Source of the DNA: Neoroseomonas eburnea
GTDB lineage: Bacteria; Pseudomonadota; Alphaproteobacteria; Acetobacterales; Acetobacteraceae
Assembly (NCBI RefSeq): GCF_018129005.1
Contig: NZ_JAAEDL010000001.1
Coordinates: 186,001 to 250,000, forward strand
Length of the DNA stretch: 64,000 nt
Direction of reading: 5' to 3'
Part shown: piece after piece, positions 27,205 through 36,774 of the stretch
Layout: each line of letters opens with the position of its first letter
Numbering within the stretch: position 1 is the first letter of the stretch
Notes under the pieces: model-generated
The model's database searches: none
Seen by the model: the letters and a program-made list of their open reading frames with translations, nothing else
Told to the model about the DNA's origin: nothing
Translations under genes and position numbers: made by a program

Positions 27205-28572
27205 ATGGACACCCAGTATCGCAGCTTCGCGACGTCGAGGCGGCTCCGGCGAACCGCGCACCGCCTTGTCCCTGGTGGCTGCCACACCTATGCGAAGGGC
27301 GACGACCAGTATCCGGTGCTCGCGCCGGGATTCATCGCGCGCGGATCGGGCTGCCGCGTCTGGGATGCGGACGGCAACCAGTACATCGAATACGGCATGG
27401 GCAATCGCGCAGTGGGGCTCGGCCACGCCTGGCCGGAGGTGGTGGAGGCCGCGCGTGAATGGCTCGCGCACGGGGCGAATTTCACGCGCCCGGCTGCGAT
27501 CGAGGTGGAGTGCGCCGAGCAGTTCCTCGAGCTGATCGCCGGCGCCGAGATGGTCAAGTTCTGCAAGGACGGTTCGGACGCGACGTCCGGCGCCATGCGC
27601 CTCGCGCGGGCATGGACGGGCCGGGATCTCATCGCCATCTGCACCGACCATCCGTTCTTCTCCACCGACGACTGGTTCATCGGCACCACCCCGGTCGATG
27701 CCGGCATCCCGGAGGTGGTGAAGCGCCTCACGCTCGGCTTCCGCTACAACGACATCGCGAGCGTCGAGACCCTGTTCCGCGACCACCCGGGCCAGATCGC
27801 CGCGCTCATCCTGGAGCCGTCCCGGGGCGAGGATCCGGTCGACGACTTCCTGCACCATGTCCGCCGTCTCTGCACGCAGCACGGCGCTCTGCTCGTGCTG
27901 GACGAGATGATCACCGGCTTCCGCTGGCACCTCGCCGGCGCCCAGAAGCTCTATGGCGTGGAGCCGGACCTCAGCACCTTCGGCAAGGCCATGGGCAACG
28001 GCTTCTCGATTTCCGCGCTCGCCGGCAAGCGGGAGATCATGAGCCTCGGTGGCCTCGAACAGACCGAGCGGCCGCGCGTCTTCCTGCTCTCGACCACGCA
28101 TGGCGCGGAAACCCACGCCATGGCCGCGGCCATCGCGAACATGCAGATCTACCGGCGCGAGCCGGTGATCGAGCATCTGCACCGGCAGGGCGCCGCCCTG
28201 CGCGCCCATGCCGAGCAGGCGATCCGGCGCCACGGGCTGCAGGACCATGTCCGCATCGTCGGCCGCAGCTGCTGCCTCGCCTATGCCACACTCGATGCCG
28301 ATGGGAGGCCGTCCCAGGCCTTCCGCTCGCTCTTCCTGCAGGAGACGATCCGGCGCGGTGTGCTCATGCCCTCGCTCGTCGTCAGCTACGCGCACCAGGA
28401 CGAGGACATCGTGCGCACGGTCGATGCCATCGACGGCGCCCTCGGCGTCTATCGCAGGGCGCTGGAGGACGGTGTCGAGCACCACCTGATCGGCCGGCCT
28501 TCGCAGGTCGTCTACCGGCGGTTCAACACGCCCGGGGCCGTGCCGGCGGATCTCGGCGCCGCGCGCGCATGA
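27205..28572 (+). CDS. Class III aminotransferase, glutamate-1-semialdehyde aminomutase-like
   Basis: A 455-aa PLP enzyme. It has the GSAM-like opening LVPGGCHTYAKGDDQYPVLAP, DADGNQYIEYGMGNRAVGLGHAWPEV, the cofactor-binding KFCKDGSDATSGAMRLAR, DEMITGFRW (PLP Asp) and the Schiff-base lysine in TFGKAMGNGF. Being in a polysaccharide locus and far from haem genes, it more likely aminates or isomerises a sugar-linked substrate than makes aminolevulinate. It overlaps the next gene by 4 bp. Confidence 0.83.
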   Translation: MDTQYRSFATSRRLRRTAHRLVPGGCHTYAKGDDQYPVLAPGFIARGSGCRVWDADGNQYIEYGMGNRAVGLGHAWPEVVEAAREWLAHGANFTRPAAIEVECAEQFLELIAGAEMVKFCKDGSDATSGAMRLARAWTGRDLIAICTDHPFFSTDDWFIGTTPVDAGIPEVVKRLTLGFRYNDIASVETLFRDHPGQIAALILEPSRGEDPVDDFLHHVRRLCTQHGALLVLDEMITGFRWHLAGAQKLYGVEPDLSTFGKAMGNGFSISALAGKREIMSLGGLEQTERPRVFLLSTTHGAETHAMAAAIANMQIYRREPVIEHLHRQGAALRAHAEQAIRRHGLQDHVRIVGRSCCLAYATLDADGRPSQAFRSLFLQETIRRGVLMPSLVVSYAHQDEDIVRTVDAIDGALGVYRRALEDGVEHHLIGRPSQVVYRRFNTPGAVPADLGAARA

Positions 28573-29927
28573 TGGCCGTGTTCGGCCGCCGCGCCGCGCT
28601 GGGCAGTGCACTCGGCATCGCCGTGTCGCCGGCGGCCCATGCCGAGCCGGCGCCGCCGGCGCCCGCCTTCCCCCTGCGCGTTGCGGCCAGCCGCCGCCAC
28701 ATCGAGGACAGCAACGGACAGCCTTTCCTGCTGCACGGTGACACCGCCTGGTCCATCATTGTCCAGCTGCGGATCGAGGAGGCGGAGGAGTACCTGCGCG
28801 ATCGGCGTGCGCGCGGCTTCAACACCATCCTGGTCAACCTGATCGAGCACAAATACGCTGCGCGCGCGCCGGCCAACATCTATGGCGATCCGCCCTTCCG
28901 TCGCCCCGGGGATTTCGGAAGCCCGAACGAGGCGTATTTCGCGCACGCGGACCGCGTGCTCGAAAGGGCCGCGGCACACGGCTTCCTTGTCCTGCTGGCG
29001 CCTGCCTACATCGGCTATCGCGGTGGGGACGAAGGATGGTATCGCGCGATGCTGTCTGCCGGCGAGGCGCGGCTGCGCGCCTATGGCGAATTTGTGGGCC
29101 GGCGCTACGGAAACCGCGGCAACATCATGTGGGTACATGCCGGTGACTTCGATCCGCCGGAGCGTGCGTCCGTCCTTGCAGTCGCCGATGGCATCCGGCG
29201 GCACGAGCGCATCGCCCTGCACACGGCCCATTGCGCGCCCGAGACCGCCGCGGCCGAGTTCTGGGGCGACATGCCATGGCTCGATGTCGACACCCTCTAC
29301 ACCTATCGCGCGGTCTACCGCGCCGCGCTGCGGGCCGAGCTGCGACGGCCACGCCGCCCCTTCTTCCTCATCGAGAGCACCTACGAGCATGAGCACGGCG
29401 TGAATGAGGAAGGGCTACGGACCCAGGCCTACCAGGCCCTGCTCGGCGGCGCATTCGGCCAGGTCTTCGGCAACAACCCGATCTGGCACTTCGGCACGCC
29501 TGGCGCACGTGATGCGCCGGTGACCTGGCGCCAGGCGCTGGGCGGCACTGGCACGCGCGGCATGGAACATCTGCTGCGCTTCTTCGCCCGCATCCCGTGG
29601 TGGCTTCTGGAGCCGGACATTGCGAATGCCCTGCTGCCCGAGCCCGCCGGCGCTGACGGCTCGCGGCAGACGGCGGCCCGGACGCGGGACGGCACATTGG
29701 CCCTGGTGCACGTGCCTTCCGGGGCGGCGGCGACGCTCGCCCCGGGCCGCATGGCAGGACCGGCGCTCACCGGCAGGTGGTTCGACCCGTCGGACGGCAC
29801 CTACACGGGATCGATGGAGGCACGGGTCCAGGGCGGCGGAGGCGGACGCATCCGCTTCGGGCCCCCGGGACGCAATCGTTCGGGTTTCAGGGACTGGGTT
29901 CTGGAGGTGTCGAGCCATGCCGGGTGA
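28569..29927 (+). CDS. Exported DUF4038 (apiosidase-like) glycoside-hydrolase-fold protein
   Basis: A 452-aa protein with an N-terminal twin-arginine-like signal (FGRRAALGSALGIAVSPAAHA). The central TIM-barrel region, DUF4038 family, reads PFLLHGDTAWSIIVQLRIEEAEEYLRDR, GFNTILVNLIEHKY, IMWVHAGDFDP and FFLIESTYEHEHG, with acidic residues typical of retaining glycosidases at strand ends. The C-terminus (GTLALVHVPSG...GRWFDPSDGTYTG) matches the putative collagen-binding domain that often follows DUF4038. It may trim or cleave the secreted polymer. Activity is unproven. Confidence 0.8.
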   Translation: MMAVFGRRAALGSALGIAVSPAAHAEPAPPAPAFPLRVAASRRHIEDSNGQPFLLHGDTAWSIIVQLRIEEAEEYLRDRRARGFNTILVNLIEHKYAARAPANIYGDPPFRRPGDFGSPNEAYFAHADRVLERAAAHGFLVLLAPAYIGYRGGDEGWYRAMLSAGEARLRAYGEFVGRRYGNRGNIMWVHAGDFDPPERASVLAVADGIRRHERIALHTAHCAPETAAAEFWGDMPWLDVDTLYTYRAVYRAALRAELRRPRRPFFLIESTYEHEHGVNEEGLRTQAYQALLGGAFGQVFGNNPIWHFGTPGARDAPVTWRQALGGTGTRGMEHLLRFFARIPWWLLEPDIANALLPEPAGADGSRQTAARTRDGTLALVHVPSGAAATLAPGRMAGPALTGRWFDPSDGTYTGSMEARVQGGGGGRIRFGPPGRNRSGFRDWVLEVSSHAG

Positions 29928-31212
29928 AGCTCTCGACACTGCGGGGAACAGCATCGGCCGGAGGGCCGGAGCCAGCACCGGCATCGCTTCGGGGCGCCGC
30001 CCGAGGATCGCGCTGCTAGGGCAGTTCGGCGCCGGCAATCTCGGCAACGACGCATCGCTCGAAGCGATGCTCCGGATGATCCGGACGCGCATTCCCGGCG
30101 CGGGCGTGACGGTCATCTGCAGCCGGCCGGATATCGTCTCCGAGACATTCGGCCTGCCGGCCGTCGCATGGATCGGTACGCCGCCGCAGAGCAGGCTCCT
30201 GCAGCGGCTGAACGGGCTTCTCCTGAAGGTTCCGCACAAGCTTCTCGCGCCGTCGCGGGCGGCCGGCGCGCTCCGTGGCTGCGATGTGCTGGTCGTGCCC
30301 GGCACCGGCTTCCTGGACGATTTCGGCGAACGTGCCGCGGGCGGTCCCTTTGCCATCCTCAGCTGGGTCCTTGCCGCGCGGCTGATGCGATGCAGGGTCG
30401 TGATGGCCAGCATCGGCGCCGGTCCCATCCATTCGCGCGCGAGCCGGATCCTCATGATGGCCGCTGCACGGCTGGCGCATCACCTGACCTTCCGCGATGC
30501 GGCCTCGCGCGACTTCGTGGTCCGCCACGCGCATGTGCGGCGTCCGCTTGCGGTCTATCCCGACCTTGCCTTTGCGCTCCCGGCCGAGTTGCAGGAGCCG
30601 CCCGCCGGGGCGCGGCCGCTCGCGCTCGGCGTCATGCGCTACCGCGGGTGGGGCAACGAGGACGGCAGCATCTATCGCACCTACATCGCGAAGCTGGCGC
30701 GCTTCGCCCGCGGCGCGATCGAAGGCGGGCGACGGGTTCGCCTGGTCATCGGCGAGGCGGGTGACGAGGAGGCCGTGCGCGACCTTCGCTCCGCGCTTGC
30801 CGCAGCCGGCGGCGAGCGCCTGCTCGATGCCACGGAATACGCTGCCGCGCATGACATCCACGATGTCATCCGCCAGATGGCGGGCGCGGAACTCGCCGTC
30901 GCGACGCGCTTCCACAACGTCGTCGGCGCCCTGATGGCCGGAACGCCCGTCATCTCGTTGAGCTACGGGGCCAAGAACGACATCCTGCTGACCGACATGG
31001 GGCTCGGCGCCTTCTGCGCCCATGTCGAGACCTTCGATCCGGACTGGCTGGCCGAACGTGTCATGGCGCTCGCCGCGGAGCGGGAACGGCACGCCGCCAT
31101 CATCCGCGAGCGCACGGCGGCGTATCGCACGGCGCTCTCGGAACAGAGCGACGTGCTCTGCGCCCTGATCGGGGGCGGCGGCGCCAATGGCGCGCCGGGA
31201 CCGACGCGATGA
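29917..31212 (+). CDS. Polysaccharide pyruvyl transferase family protein
   Basis: A 431-aa protein of the CsaB/WcaK family. The N-terminal nucleotide-binding-like motif is IALLGQFGAGNLGNDASLEAML, followed by VLVVPGTGFLDDFG and VVMASIGAGPIHSRASR. The C-terminal half has AVATRFHNVVGALMAGTPVISLSYGAKNDILLTDMGL, the family's best-conserved block. It should add a pyruvate ketal from phosphoenolpyruvate to a sugar of the repeat unit, making the polymer acidic. It overlaps the DUF4038 gene by 11 bp and the flippase by 4 bp. Confidence 0.86.
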   Translation: MPGEALDTAGNSIGRRAGASTGIASGRRPRIALLGQFGAGNLGNDASLEAMLRMIRTRIPGAGVTVICSRPDIVSETFGLPAVAWIGTPPQSRLLQRLNGLLLKVPHKLLAPSRAAGALRGCDVLVVPGTGFLDDFGERAAGGPFAILSWVLAARLMRCRVVMASIGAGPIHSRASRILMMAAARLAHHLTFRDAASRDFVVRHAHVRRPLAVYPDLAFALPAELQEPPAGARPLALGVMRYRGWGNEDGSIYRTYIAKLARFARGAIEGGRRVRLVIGEAGDEEAVRDLRSALAAAGGERLLDATEYAAAHDIHDVIRQMAGAELAVATRFHNVVGALMAGTPVISLSYGAKNDILLTDMGLGAFCAHVETFDPDWLAERVMALAAERERHAAIIRERTAAYRTALSEQSDVLCALIGGGGANGAPGPTR

Positions 31213-32669
31213 GGCTACGGCGCGCCCTCGCGCTCTCGGCGGCGGATCGATATGTCTCGATGGTGATCGGCGCACTCGTCATCGCGGCGGTCTCGCGCAT
31301 CCTCTCCCCGGAGGAGGTGGGCGTCACCGTCCTCGGCATGACGCTGTTTGCGCTCGTGGACCTCGTCCGGGACATTCCCACCACCTACCTGGTCCAGCGC
31401 CATGAGGTGACCGGCGCAACCACGCGCGCCGCCTTCACCGTCATGCTGGGCATCTCCGCCGTGGCAGCGGCGATCGTCTTCCTCGCCGCTCCCGCCCTGG
31501 CGGCGTACCAGGGAGAAGAGGGCCTCACCGGCTTCTTCAGGGTGCTGGCCCTCGCGCTGCTTCTCGGCCCCTTCGAGCGCCCGTTGACCGCGTTGCTCCG
31601 CCGTGAGCTGGCCTTCGGCCGCGTCGCCCTGGTCAATGTCACGAGCGTCGTGGCGAACGCTGTCCTGATGGTCGGACTGGCGCTGCTTGGCTTCAGCTAC
31701 ATGGCCTTTGCCTGGGCGCTGGTCGGGTCGGGCCTGGTGACGCTGGTGGTCGCGCACGCTGTCGGCGATCGGCGACACGTGATCGGACTGACGCGCCGCG
31801 GATGGACCGAGGCGCTGCGGATCGGGGGAGCCTCGGGCCTCTGGGGCCTGATCTCCCGGCTCACCGATACTGTCCCGCACATCGTCTTCGGCGCGCATGG
31901 AATGCTTGCGACAGTGGGCCTGTACGGACGTGCGCAGACCGTGGCCGACATGCCCGGAAAGCTGCTCCTCGCGGCCATCTGGCCGGTCGCACTGCCTGCG
32001 CTGGCTGCGCGGCAGAGGGGTGGGGAGGGCCTCAAGGGCCCGGTTCTCAATGCCATCGGCCTGTTGAGCGCCGTGCAATGGCCGGCGCTGCTCGTGCTCG
32101 CATGCCTGGCCCATCCGGCGACGCTGATCCTTCTCGGCCCGCAGTGGCTGTCCGTCGTGCCGGTGGTCCAGGTCATGCTGGTCGCGAGGCTCCTCGCGCC
32201 GATCGATGTCGTCGTCTATCCCGTTCTCATGGCGCAGGGCAGGACGCTGCGGCTGCTGATGTCGGTCGTGCTTCCGATGCCGGTCTACGTGATGGTGATC
32301 GTGCTTGCGGCACCGCACGGGCTGATGGCTGTGGCGCTGTCCTTCCTCGTGCTGGTGCCGCTCTATTCGGTCGTCGGGTACGTCTGCATCCGCGGGCCGC
32401 TCGCGCTCGGCCTGGCGGATCTGGCGAGGGCACTGGGCAAGAGCGCGGTGGCCGCGGGCGGCGCCGTCGCCGGACCTGCCGTGGTGCTGGCGATGGAAGG
32501 GTTCCGTTTCGACATCTCGATCCCCATGGCGATGCTGTCGGGGATCCTCGCCTGCGCCGGATGGAGTGCGGCGCTCGCCGCGACGGGGCACCCGCTGTGG
32601 GCCGAGCTGAAGCGCTCCTTCGACGTCGTGCGGCATCGGACTGCCCCCCACTTCGGAGCAAGACCGTGA
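31209..32669 (+). CDS. Polysaccharide flippase (Wzx type, MOP superfamily)
   Basis: A 486-aa integral membrane protein with about 12-14 hydrophobic segments. The N-terminus (ALSAADRYVSMVIGALVIAAVSRILSPEEVGV) is typical of Wzx/PST flippases that move undecaprenyl-linked repeat units to the periplasmic face. IGGASGLWGLISRLTDTVPHIVFG and LYGRAQTVADMPGKLLLAAIWPVALPALA match the family's mid-protein repeat. It is coupled by 4-bp overlaps to the pyruvyl transferase and the following glycosyltransferase. Confidence 0.9.
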   Translation: MRLRRALALSAADRYVSMVIGALVIAAVSRILSPEEVGVTVLGMTLFALVDLVRDIPTTYLVQRHEVTGATTRAAFTVMLGISAVAAAIVFLAAPALAAYQGEEGLTGFFRVLALALLLGPFERPLTALLRRELAFGRVALVNVTSVVANAVLMVGLALLGFSYMAFAWALVGSGLVTLVVAHAVGDRRHVIGLTRRGWTEALRIGGASGLWGLISRLTDTVPHIVFGAHGMLATVGLYGRAQTVADMPGKLLLAAIWPVALPALAARQRGGEGLKGPVLNAIGLLSAVQWPALLVLACLAHPATLILLGPQWLSVVPVVQVMLVARLLAPIDVVVYPVLMAQGRTLRLLMSVVLPMPVYVMVIVLAAPHGLMAVALSFLVLVPLYSVVGYVCIRGPLALGLADLARALGKSAVAAGGAVAGPAVVLAMEGFRFDISIPMAMLSGILACAGWSAALAATGHPLWAELKRSFDVVRHRTAPHFGARP

Positions 32670-33796
32670 ACCACATCGCGACGGGATCATGCCCCGAAAC
32701 CGCGCTGCGCAGCCCGCTCGTTGCGGACATGTCGCTGGCTCTCATCAACCGGACCGGCGCCTACCATGTCTGCCGCGAGATCGCCGACGGCTGCGCCGAC
32801 CTGATCAGCGCGAGGCGGTTCTGGCGGTTGCGGCGCCAACTGGCACCGGAGCGCAATTTCCGCCGCGTCCTCGCTCGGCTCATGCTCTTCGAGATCGGCC
32901 ATCCATCGCTGGGAAGCTGGCTGCCGGCGCGGCGGCGGCCGGACGAGGCCGTGCTCTACATGGATCCGCTCTACGTCATGAGCGAGGTGCCCCGGGCGAG
33001 CGACATCGTCCTGTGCCACGACATGGGTCCGGTGACCCATCCGGAGCTCTTCGGCGCGCCGACCGAGGAGAGCTACCGGAAGGCGTTCGAACTCATCCGC
33101 CTCGGCCGCCCGGGCATGGTGTTCGTGAGCGAGGCGTCGAAGGACGCCTTCACCACTCTCTACGGCACGGACTACCCGTTCCTCGAGGTCATCCCGCTGT
33201 TCGTCAGGACCTTGGACAGATCGGATGAAGGGCGGCCGCCGCAGGGGGTGACGAAGCCGTTCCTGCTGACTGTCGGCGCCTTGGACCGCCGCAAGAACCA
33301 TGTGCGGAGCCTGCGGGCCTTCACCGCTGCCGGCCTCGCCCGGGAGGGCTATTCCTACGTCTTCTGCGGACCGCGCGGCAATGCGGCGGAGGAGGTCCTC
33401 GCCGAGGCCCGCGAAACACCGGGCACCATCCGCCTTGGCTATGTCGACGACGCGGAGTTGCACTGGCTCTACCGCAATGCCGCCGGCTTTGTCCTGCCCA
33501 GCCTTCTCGAAGGCTTCGGCATGCCCGCGCTGGAAGCGGCCCAGCATGGCCTGCTCTCCGTCGTCGGCACCGGCGCTGCGCAGCGCGAAGCGGTCGGGGA
33601 GGGGGCGATCTTCGTCGATGCCTCATCGGTCGACGGCATAGCCGAGGGACTGCGCCAGCTCACGCACATGGATGCCGCCGAGCGCGAAAGGCGCGTCGCC
33701 CTGGCGCGGGATCATGCGCGCGCGCTGACGCGGGAACGCTTCATCACATCGTGGCGGAGCCTGCTTGGGGCCACGCCTGCCCACAGCCAGGGGTGA
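32666..33796 (+). CDS. Glycosyltransferase family 4 (mannosyltransferase-like)
   Basis: A 376-aa GT-B enzyme. The N-terminal half is short; the C-terminal half has FLLTVGALDRRKNHVRSLRAF, YVFCGPRGN, IRLGYVDDAELHWLYRNAAGFVLPSLLEGFGMPALEAAQHGL, the E-x7-E nucleotide-sugar motif. This resembles the WbdA/MtfB-type mannosyl- and rhamnosyltransferases. It starts with GTG in a GTGA overlap with the flippase stop, and is last in the operon that begins at 26301. Confidence 0.88.
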   Translation: MNHIATGSCPETALRSPLVADMSLALINRTGAYHVCREIADGCADLISARRFWRLRRQLAPERNFRRVLARLMLFEIGHPSLGSWLPARRRPDEAVLYMDPLYVMSEVPRASDIVLCHDMGPVTHPELFGAPTEESYRKAFELIRLGRPGMVFVSEASKDAFTTLYGTDYPFLEVIPLFVRTLDRSDEGRPPQGVTKPFLLTVGALDRRKNHVRSLRAFTAAGLAREGYSYVFCGPRGNAAEEVLAEARETPGTIRLGYVDDAELHWLYRNAAGFVLPSLLEGFGMPALEAAQHGLLSVVGTGAAQREAVGEGAIFVDASSVDGIAEGLRQLTHMDAAERERRVALARDHARALTRERFITSWRSLLGATPAHSQG

Positions 33797-34119
33797 CATG
33801 GAATGCCGCGGTCGCAGAGCCGTAGGGATACGAAGGCAATGGCCACGCCGCCCGCCCGCCGCACGAATGCGACGGCCATGGAGGCGCGCATCTCCGCGTG
33901 CGAGACGCCTGCCACGCGGTCCGCGCCGGCGGGCAGCCCACGCCGCGGCGCCTGCCGGCCTCTCCCACGCCCCGCGGCATGGGCGGAGCCAGCCGTCGCA
34001 CACCCTGGTCCGCCGAATCGTGCGGGCGCGGATCGCTTTCCATACCTGTTGCGCGCGCGTCGGCTGGAGTCGATCCGGGGCTGCTGGCCCGCACCTGGTG
34101 CCCGCGAGGACGACACGCC
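33797..34119. other. 323-bp gap without a supported gene
   Basis: GC-rich intergenic sequence between two same-strand glycosyltransferase genes. Open frames on both strands have shadow-like composition (Arg/Ala/Pro-rich, no domain). No locus motif, terminator or repeat was recognised. Confidence 0.5.
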
Positions 34120-35085
34120 ATGCTGAGCATCGCCATCTGCACGCATGACCGCTCGGCCGATGTGCGCATCTGTCTCGAGCACCTTCATCCCCAGATCGAC
34201 TTCGCCGCCGCGGAGCTTCTGATCATCGACAGCGGCTGCTCCGCCGCCGAGGCATCCGCACTTGCCCGCGCGACGGAGGCATTCCCCGGCGCCCGTCTCA
34301 TTCGGATCGCCGTGCCGGGCCTGTCCCGCGCGCGCAACGCCGCGGTGGGCGCCGCGCGTGGCGAGTGGGTCGCCTTCCTGGACGACGACGCCGTTCCCGA
34401 GGCCGGTTGGTTCGGCCATGCCATGCGCCTCGTTGCGGCTGCCCCTGACCGCTGCGGGATCATCGGCGGGACCGTCTTGCCCCTGTTTCCCGAGGGCTCA
34501 GACCCGCGGATCGGCCGGCGCTGGCGCCAATACCTATCGCTGGTCGAGCAGCCGGATGAGGCTCTGCTGGCGGCGGACGTATCGGTGTGTGGCGCCAATG
34601 CGATCTACCGACGCGCTTGCCTCGCCGACTGCGGCGGCTTTCCCGAATCGCTGGGACGGGTCGGAACCCGGCTGCTGAGCGGGGAGGAAAAGCTCGTCCA
34701 GGAGATCGCCATGCGTCGCGGCTGGACGGCGGCGCGATCGCACCTGCTGCGGGCCGGACACCGGATCCCGGTCGACCGCCTCGGACGGGACTGGGCCGCG
34801 CGCAGGGCCTATTGGGATGGTCTCAGCGACGAACGCATCAGCTTCCTCATCGGCCCCCGTACGACGGGAACCGAGGCAGCCGCGCTTGCGGCCCGCGCCG
34901 CGATCCTTGGACTCCTCTATCCCATCGCGCCGGCTGGGCAGGAATTCGACCTGCGCTTCTGGTATGCCATCGGACGCCTGCGCGAATGGCTGAACGGTCC
35001 CCCGCGGCAGACCGCAGGTTCCGATGACCCGGTCATCGCGGTCGCGGTGCCTGCGGGGCGCGAGGCCGGCGGCAAGCTGCGCTGA
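34120..35085 (+). CDS. Glycosyltransferase family 2
   Basis: A 321-aa GT-A enzyme beginning MLSIAICTHDRSADVRICLEHL. It carries the family motifs LLIIDSGCSAAEA, GLSRARNAAVGAARGEWVAFLDDDAVPEAGW (DXD metal motif) and SGEEKLVQEIAMRRGW (acceptor-side acidic motif). The ATG at 34120 coincides with the domain start and follows GCGAGGAC; longer frames upstream have no domain content. It probably transfers one sugar in the repeat-unit pathway. It stands alone on the plus strand, facing the next operon. Confidence 0.86.
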   Translation: MLSIAICTHDRSADVRICLEHLHPQIDFAAAELLIIDSGCSAAEASALARATEAFPGARLIRIAVPGLSRARNAAVGAARGEWVAFLDDDAVPEAGWFGHAMRLVAAAPDRCGIIGGTVLPLFPEGSDPRIGRRWRQYLSLVEQPDEALLAADVSVCGANAIYRRACLADCGGFPESLGRVGTRLLSGEEKLVQEIAMRRGWTAARSHLLRAGHRIPVDRLGRDWAARRAYWDGLSDERISFLIGPRTTGTEAAALAARAAILGLLYPIAPAGQEFDLRFWYAIGRLREWLNGPPRQTAGSDDPVIAVAVPAGREAGGKLR

Positions 35086-35143
35086 GCGCGGATGGTGACA
35101 GGCCCGCTCGCGATGAACTGCCGAGGGTGCCAGGCAGCAACGA

Positions 35144-36235
35144 TCAGATCTTTGCCCGTGACGTCCCGAGGCCGGCCGCGGCATCGGGGAACCGACGACG
35201 CGGTGCGCCGACATGCGCGCGGCGGCCCCGTACGGCATGGAGCACCCAATCGGCCAGCGCGGCCGCGAAATCGGGAAGGCCGGCTTCGTCGCCGCGCAGG
35301 CGCAGTGCGCGGAGGTGCCGGTCGCAGATCTCCTTGCCGCCGGGCCTGATCCGCAGCATGAGCAGCCGGCGCAGGAAATGGCGCCGGAATGCATCCCTGC
35401 AATGCAGGTATTCCCGATGGCCCAGCGCATGGGAGAAGTGCCGGTCCAGCAGGAGCAGCCATTCCGCGTGGTACGAGAGATCACGCCCGCTCACGGTCTG
35501 CGTCGTGCTGCCCTCATGCTGTCGCCAGTAGAGCAGCTCCTCGTGGACGAACCCGTACTTGCCGAGCGCACAGGCGCGGATGTTGGCATCCGTGTCGAAG
35601 GATATGATCGTCGGATCGTAGAAATCCGCGTCCGGGCGGATGAGCGACCGCCGGAACAGGACGTTCATGCCCGAGAGAACCATGGTCTCCCGGCGGAAGT
35701 AGCGCCGGAGCATCTCGTCGCCGGCAAAGATGCTCCGCTCCTTCGGCAACTCCTCGCCGCACAGCCCGTCCGCGCGCCACTGGCAGCCGACGAGCTGCAC
35801 ATCGGGGCTCGACTGGGCCACCTCCACCAGGCGGCCGATCGCATGCGGGGCGAGGATGTCGTCCGCGCAGAGGAGCCAGAAATAGCTCGCCTCCTCGGGG
35901 ACGCGGCGGACCACGGCGTTCCAGTTGTCGGCCATCGGCCGGGTCGTCGCGGAACGCTCGCTCAGGACCGGCACGCGCCGGCCCTCGAAGCGCGCGATGA
36001 TGTCCGGCGTCGCGTCCGTGCTGGCATTGTCCTGCACGACGTGAACGAGGTTCGGATAGTCCAGGGCCTGGACGCATTCCATCGTCTTCGCGAGGTACTT
36101 CTCGCCGTTGAAGACGGGCGTGGCGATGGCCACCAGCGGCATGGAGGGATCGCAGTCCTCGTGCGCCCAGCCCGGCGACGTCTGGGCAGATCGGCCGGTC
36201 CTGCCGCTGGCCGTTCTTGAAGTTCCGACGTTCAC
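35144..36235 (-). CDS. Glycosyltransferase family 2
   Basis: A 363-aa GT-A enzyme. The domain begins LVAIATPVFNGEKYLAKTMECVQALDYPNLVHVVQDNASTDATPDII and has the DXD-type motif YFWLLCADDILAPHAI (D in position with the metal) and FDTDANIRACALGKYGF. The GTG at 36235 forms a GTGA overlap with the upstream rfbC-like stop and adds a 31-residue disordered leader; the ATG at 36142, right at the domain, is an equally possible start. Confidence 0.85.
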   Translation of the reverse strand: MNVGTSRTASGRTGRSAQTSPGWAHEDCDPSMPLVAIATPVFNGEKYLAKTMECVQALDYPNLVHVVQDNASTDATPDIIARFEGRRVPVLSERSATTRPMADNWNAVVRRVPEEASYFWLLCADDILAPHAIGRLVEVAQSSPDVQLVGCQWRADGLCGEELPKERSIFAGDEMLRRYFRRETMVLSGMNVLFRRSLIRPDADFYDPTIISFDTDANIRACALGKYGFVHEELLYWRQHEGSTTQTVSGRDLSYHAEWLLLLDRHFSHALGHREYLHCRDAFRRHFLRRLLMLRIRPGGKEICDRHLRALRLRGDEAGLPDFAAALADWVLHAVRGRRAHVGAPRRRFPDAAAGLGTSRAKI

Positions 36236-36774
36236 GTGTGCACCGCCTCGGCAAAGTCCCGCCAGTTCCGGTCCTTCTCCGAGATCTCGGTGATCGGCAG
36301 CGGCCATGCGATGCCGAAGGCCGGATCGTCGTGCCGAACGCCCGTCGCCGCGGCCGGCGCATGGAACTCGGATATCAGGTAGGAAACCTCGGTATCCGGC
36401 TCGAGCGTCTGGAAGCCGTGCGCGAAGCCTTTCGGCACGTAGAGGGACCGGCGGTTCGCTGCCGTCAGGTCATAGCCCTCCCAGCGACGATAGGTCGGGG
36501 AGCGCGGCCGGAGGTCGATCAGCACGTCGCGGACCGCGCCCTTCGTGCAGGTGACAACCTTCACCTCGGCGTAGGGACCTCGCTGGAAGTGCATGCCGCG
36601 CAGGGTTCCGCGTGCCGCCGAGTGGGACAGGCTGTGCTGGACGAAGGCGGTCTCCAGGCCCTGCGCGCCGAACTCGCGCACGCAGAAGGTGCGCGCGAAG
36701 AAACCACGCGAATCATGCGCGGGTTCGGGCTCGACGATCACCACGCCGTCGAGAGCGGTCGGGATGAACCGCAT
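36232..36774 (-). CDS. rfbC: dTDP-4-dehydrorhamnose 3,5-epimerase family protein (RmlC-like)
   Basis: A 180-aa cupin epimerase. The visible family features are HDSRGFFARTFCVREF, the catalytic His in TLRGMHFQ, the Asp dyad partner in LIDLRPRSPTYRRWEG, VPKGFAHGFQTLEPDTEVSYLISEFHAP with the catalytic Tyr, and DPAFGIAWPL. No rmlA, rmlB or rmlD gene is in the window, so its substrate is more likely a CDP- or dTDP-4-keto sugar made with the products of 37173-39274 than rhamnose. It is transcribed divergently from the C-methyltransferase, with the locus motif 67 bp upstream. Confidence 0.85.
   Translation of the reverse strand: MRFIPTALDGVVIVEPEPAHDSRGFFARTFCVREFGAQGLETAFVQHSLSHSAARGTLRGMHFQRGPYAEVKVVTCTKGAVRDVLIDLRPRSPTYRRWEGYDLTAANRRSLYVPKGFAHGFQTLEPDTEVSYLISEFHAPAAATGVRHDDPAFGIAWPLPITEISEKDRNWRDFAEAVHT

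Noticed and set aside
27205-28572. hemL, glutamate-1-semialdehyde aminomutase for haem
   Set aside because: The gene is embedded in a polysaccharide operon and alphaproteobacteria usually make aminolevulinate by HemA (the C4 route), so a haem role is unlikely.
33797-34119. Minus-strand ORF antisense to the gap between glycosyltransferases
   Set aside because: Composition is shadow-like and no start, ribosome site or domain supports it.
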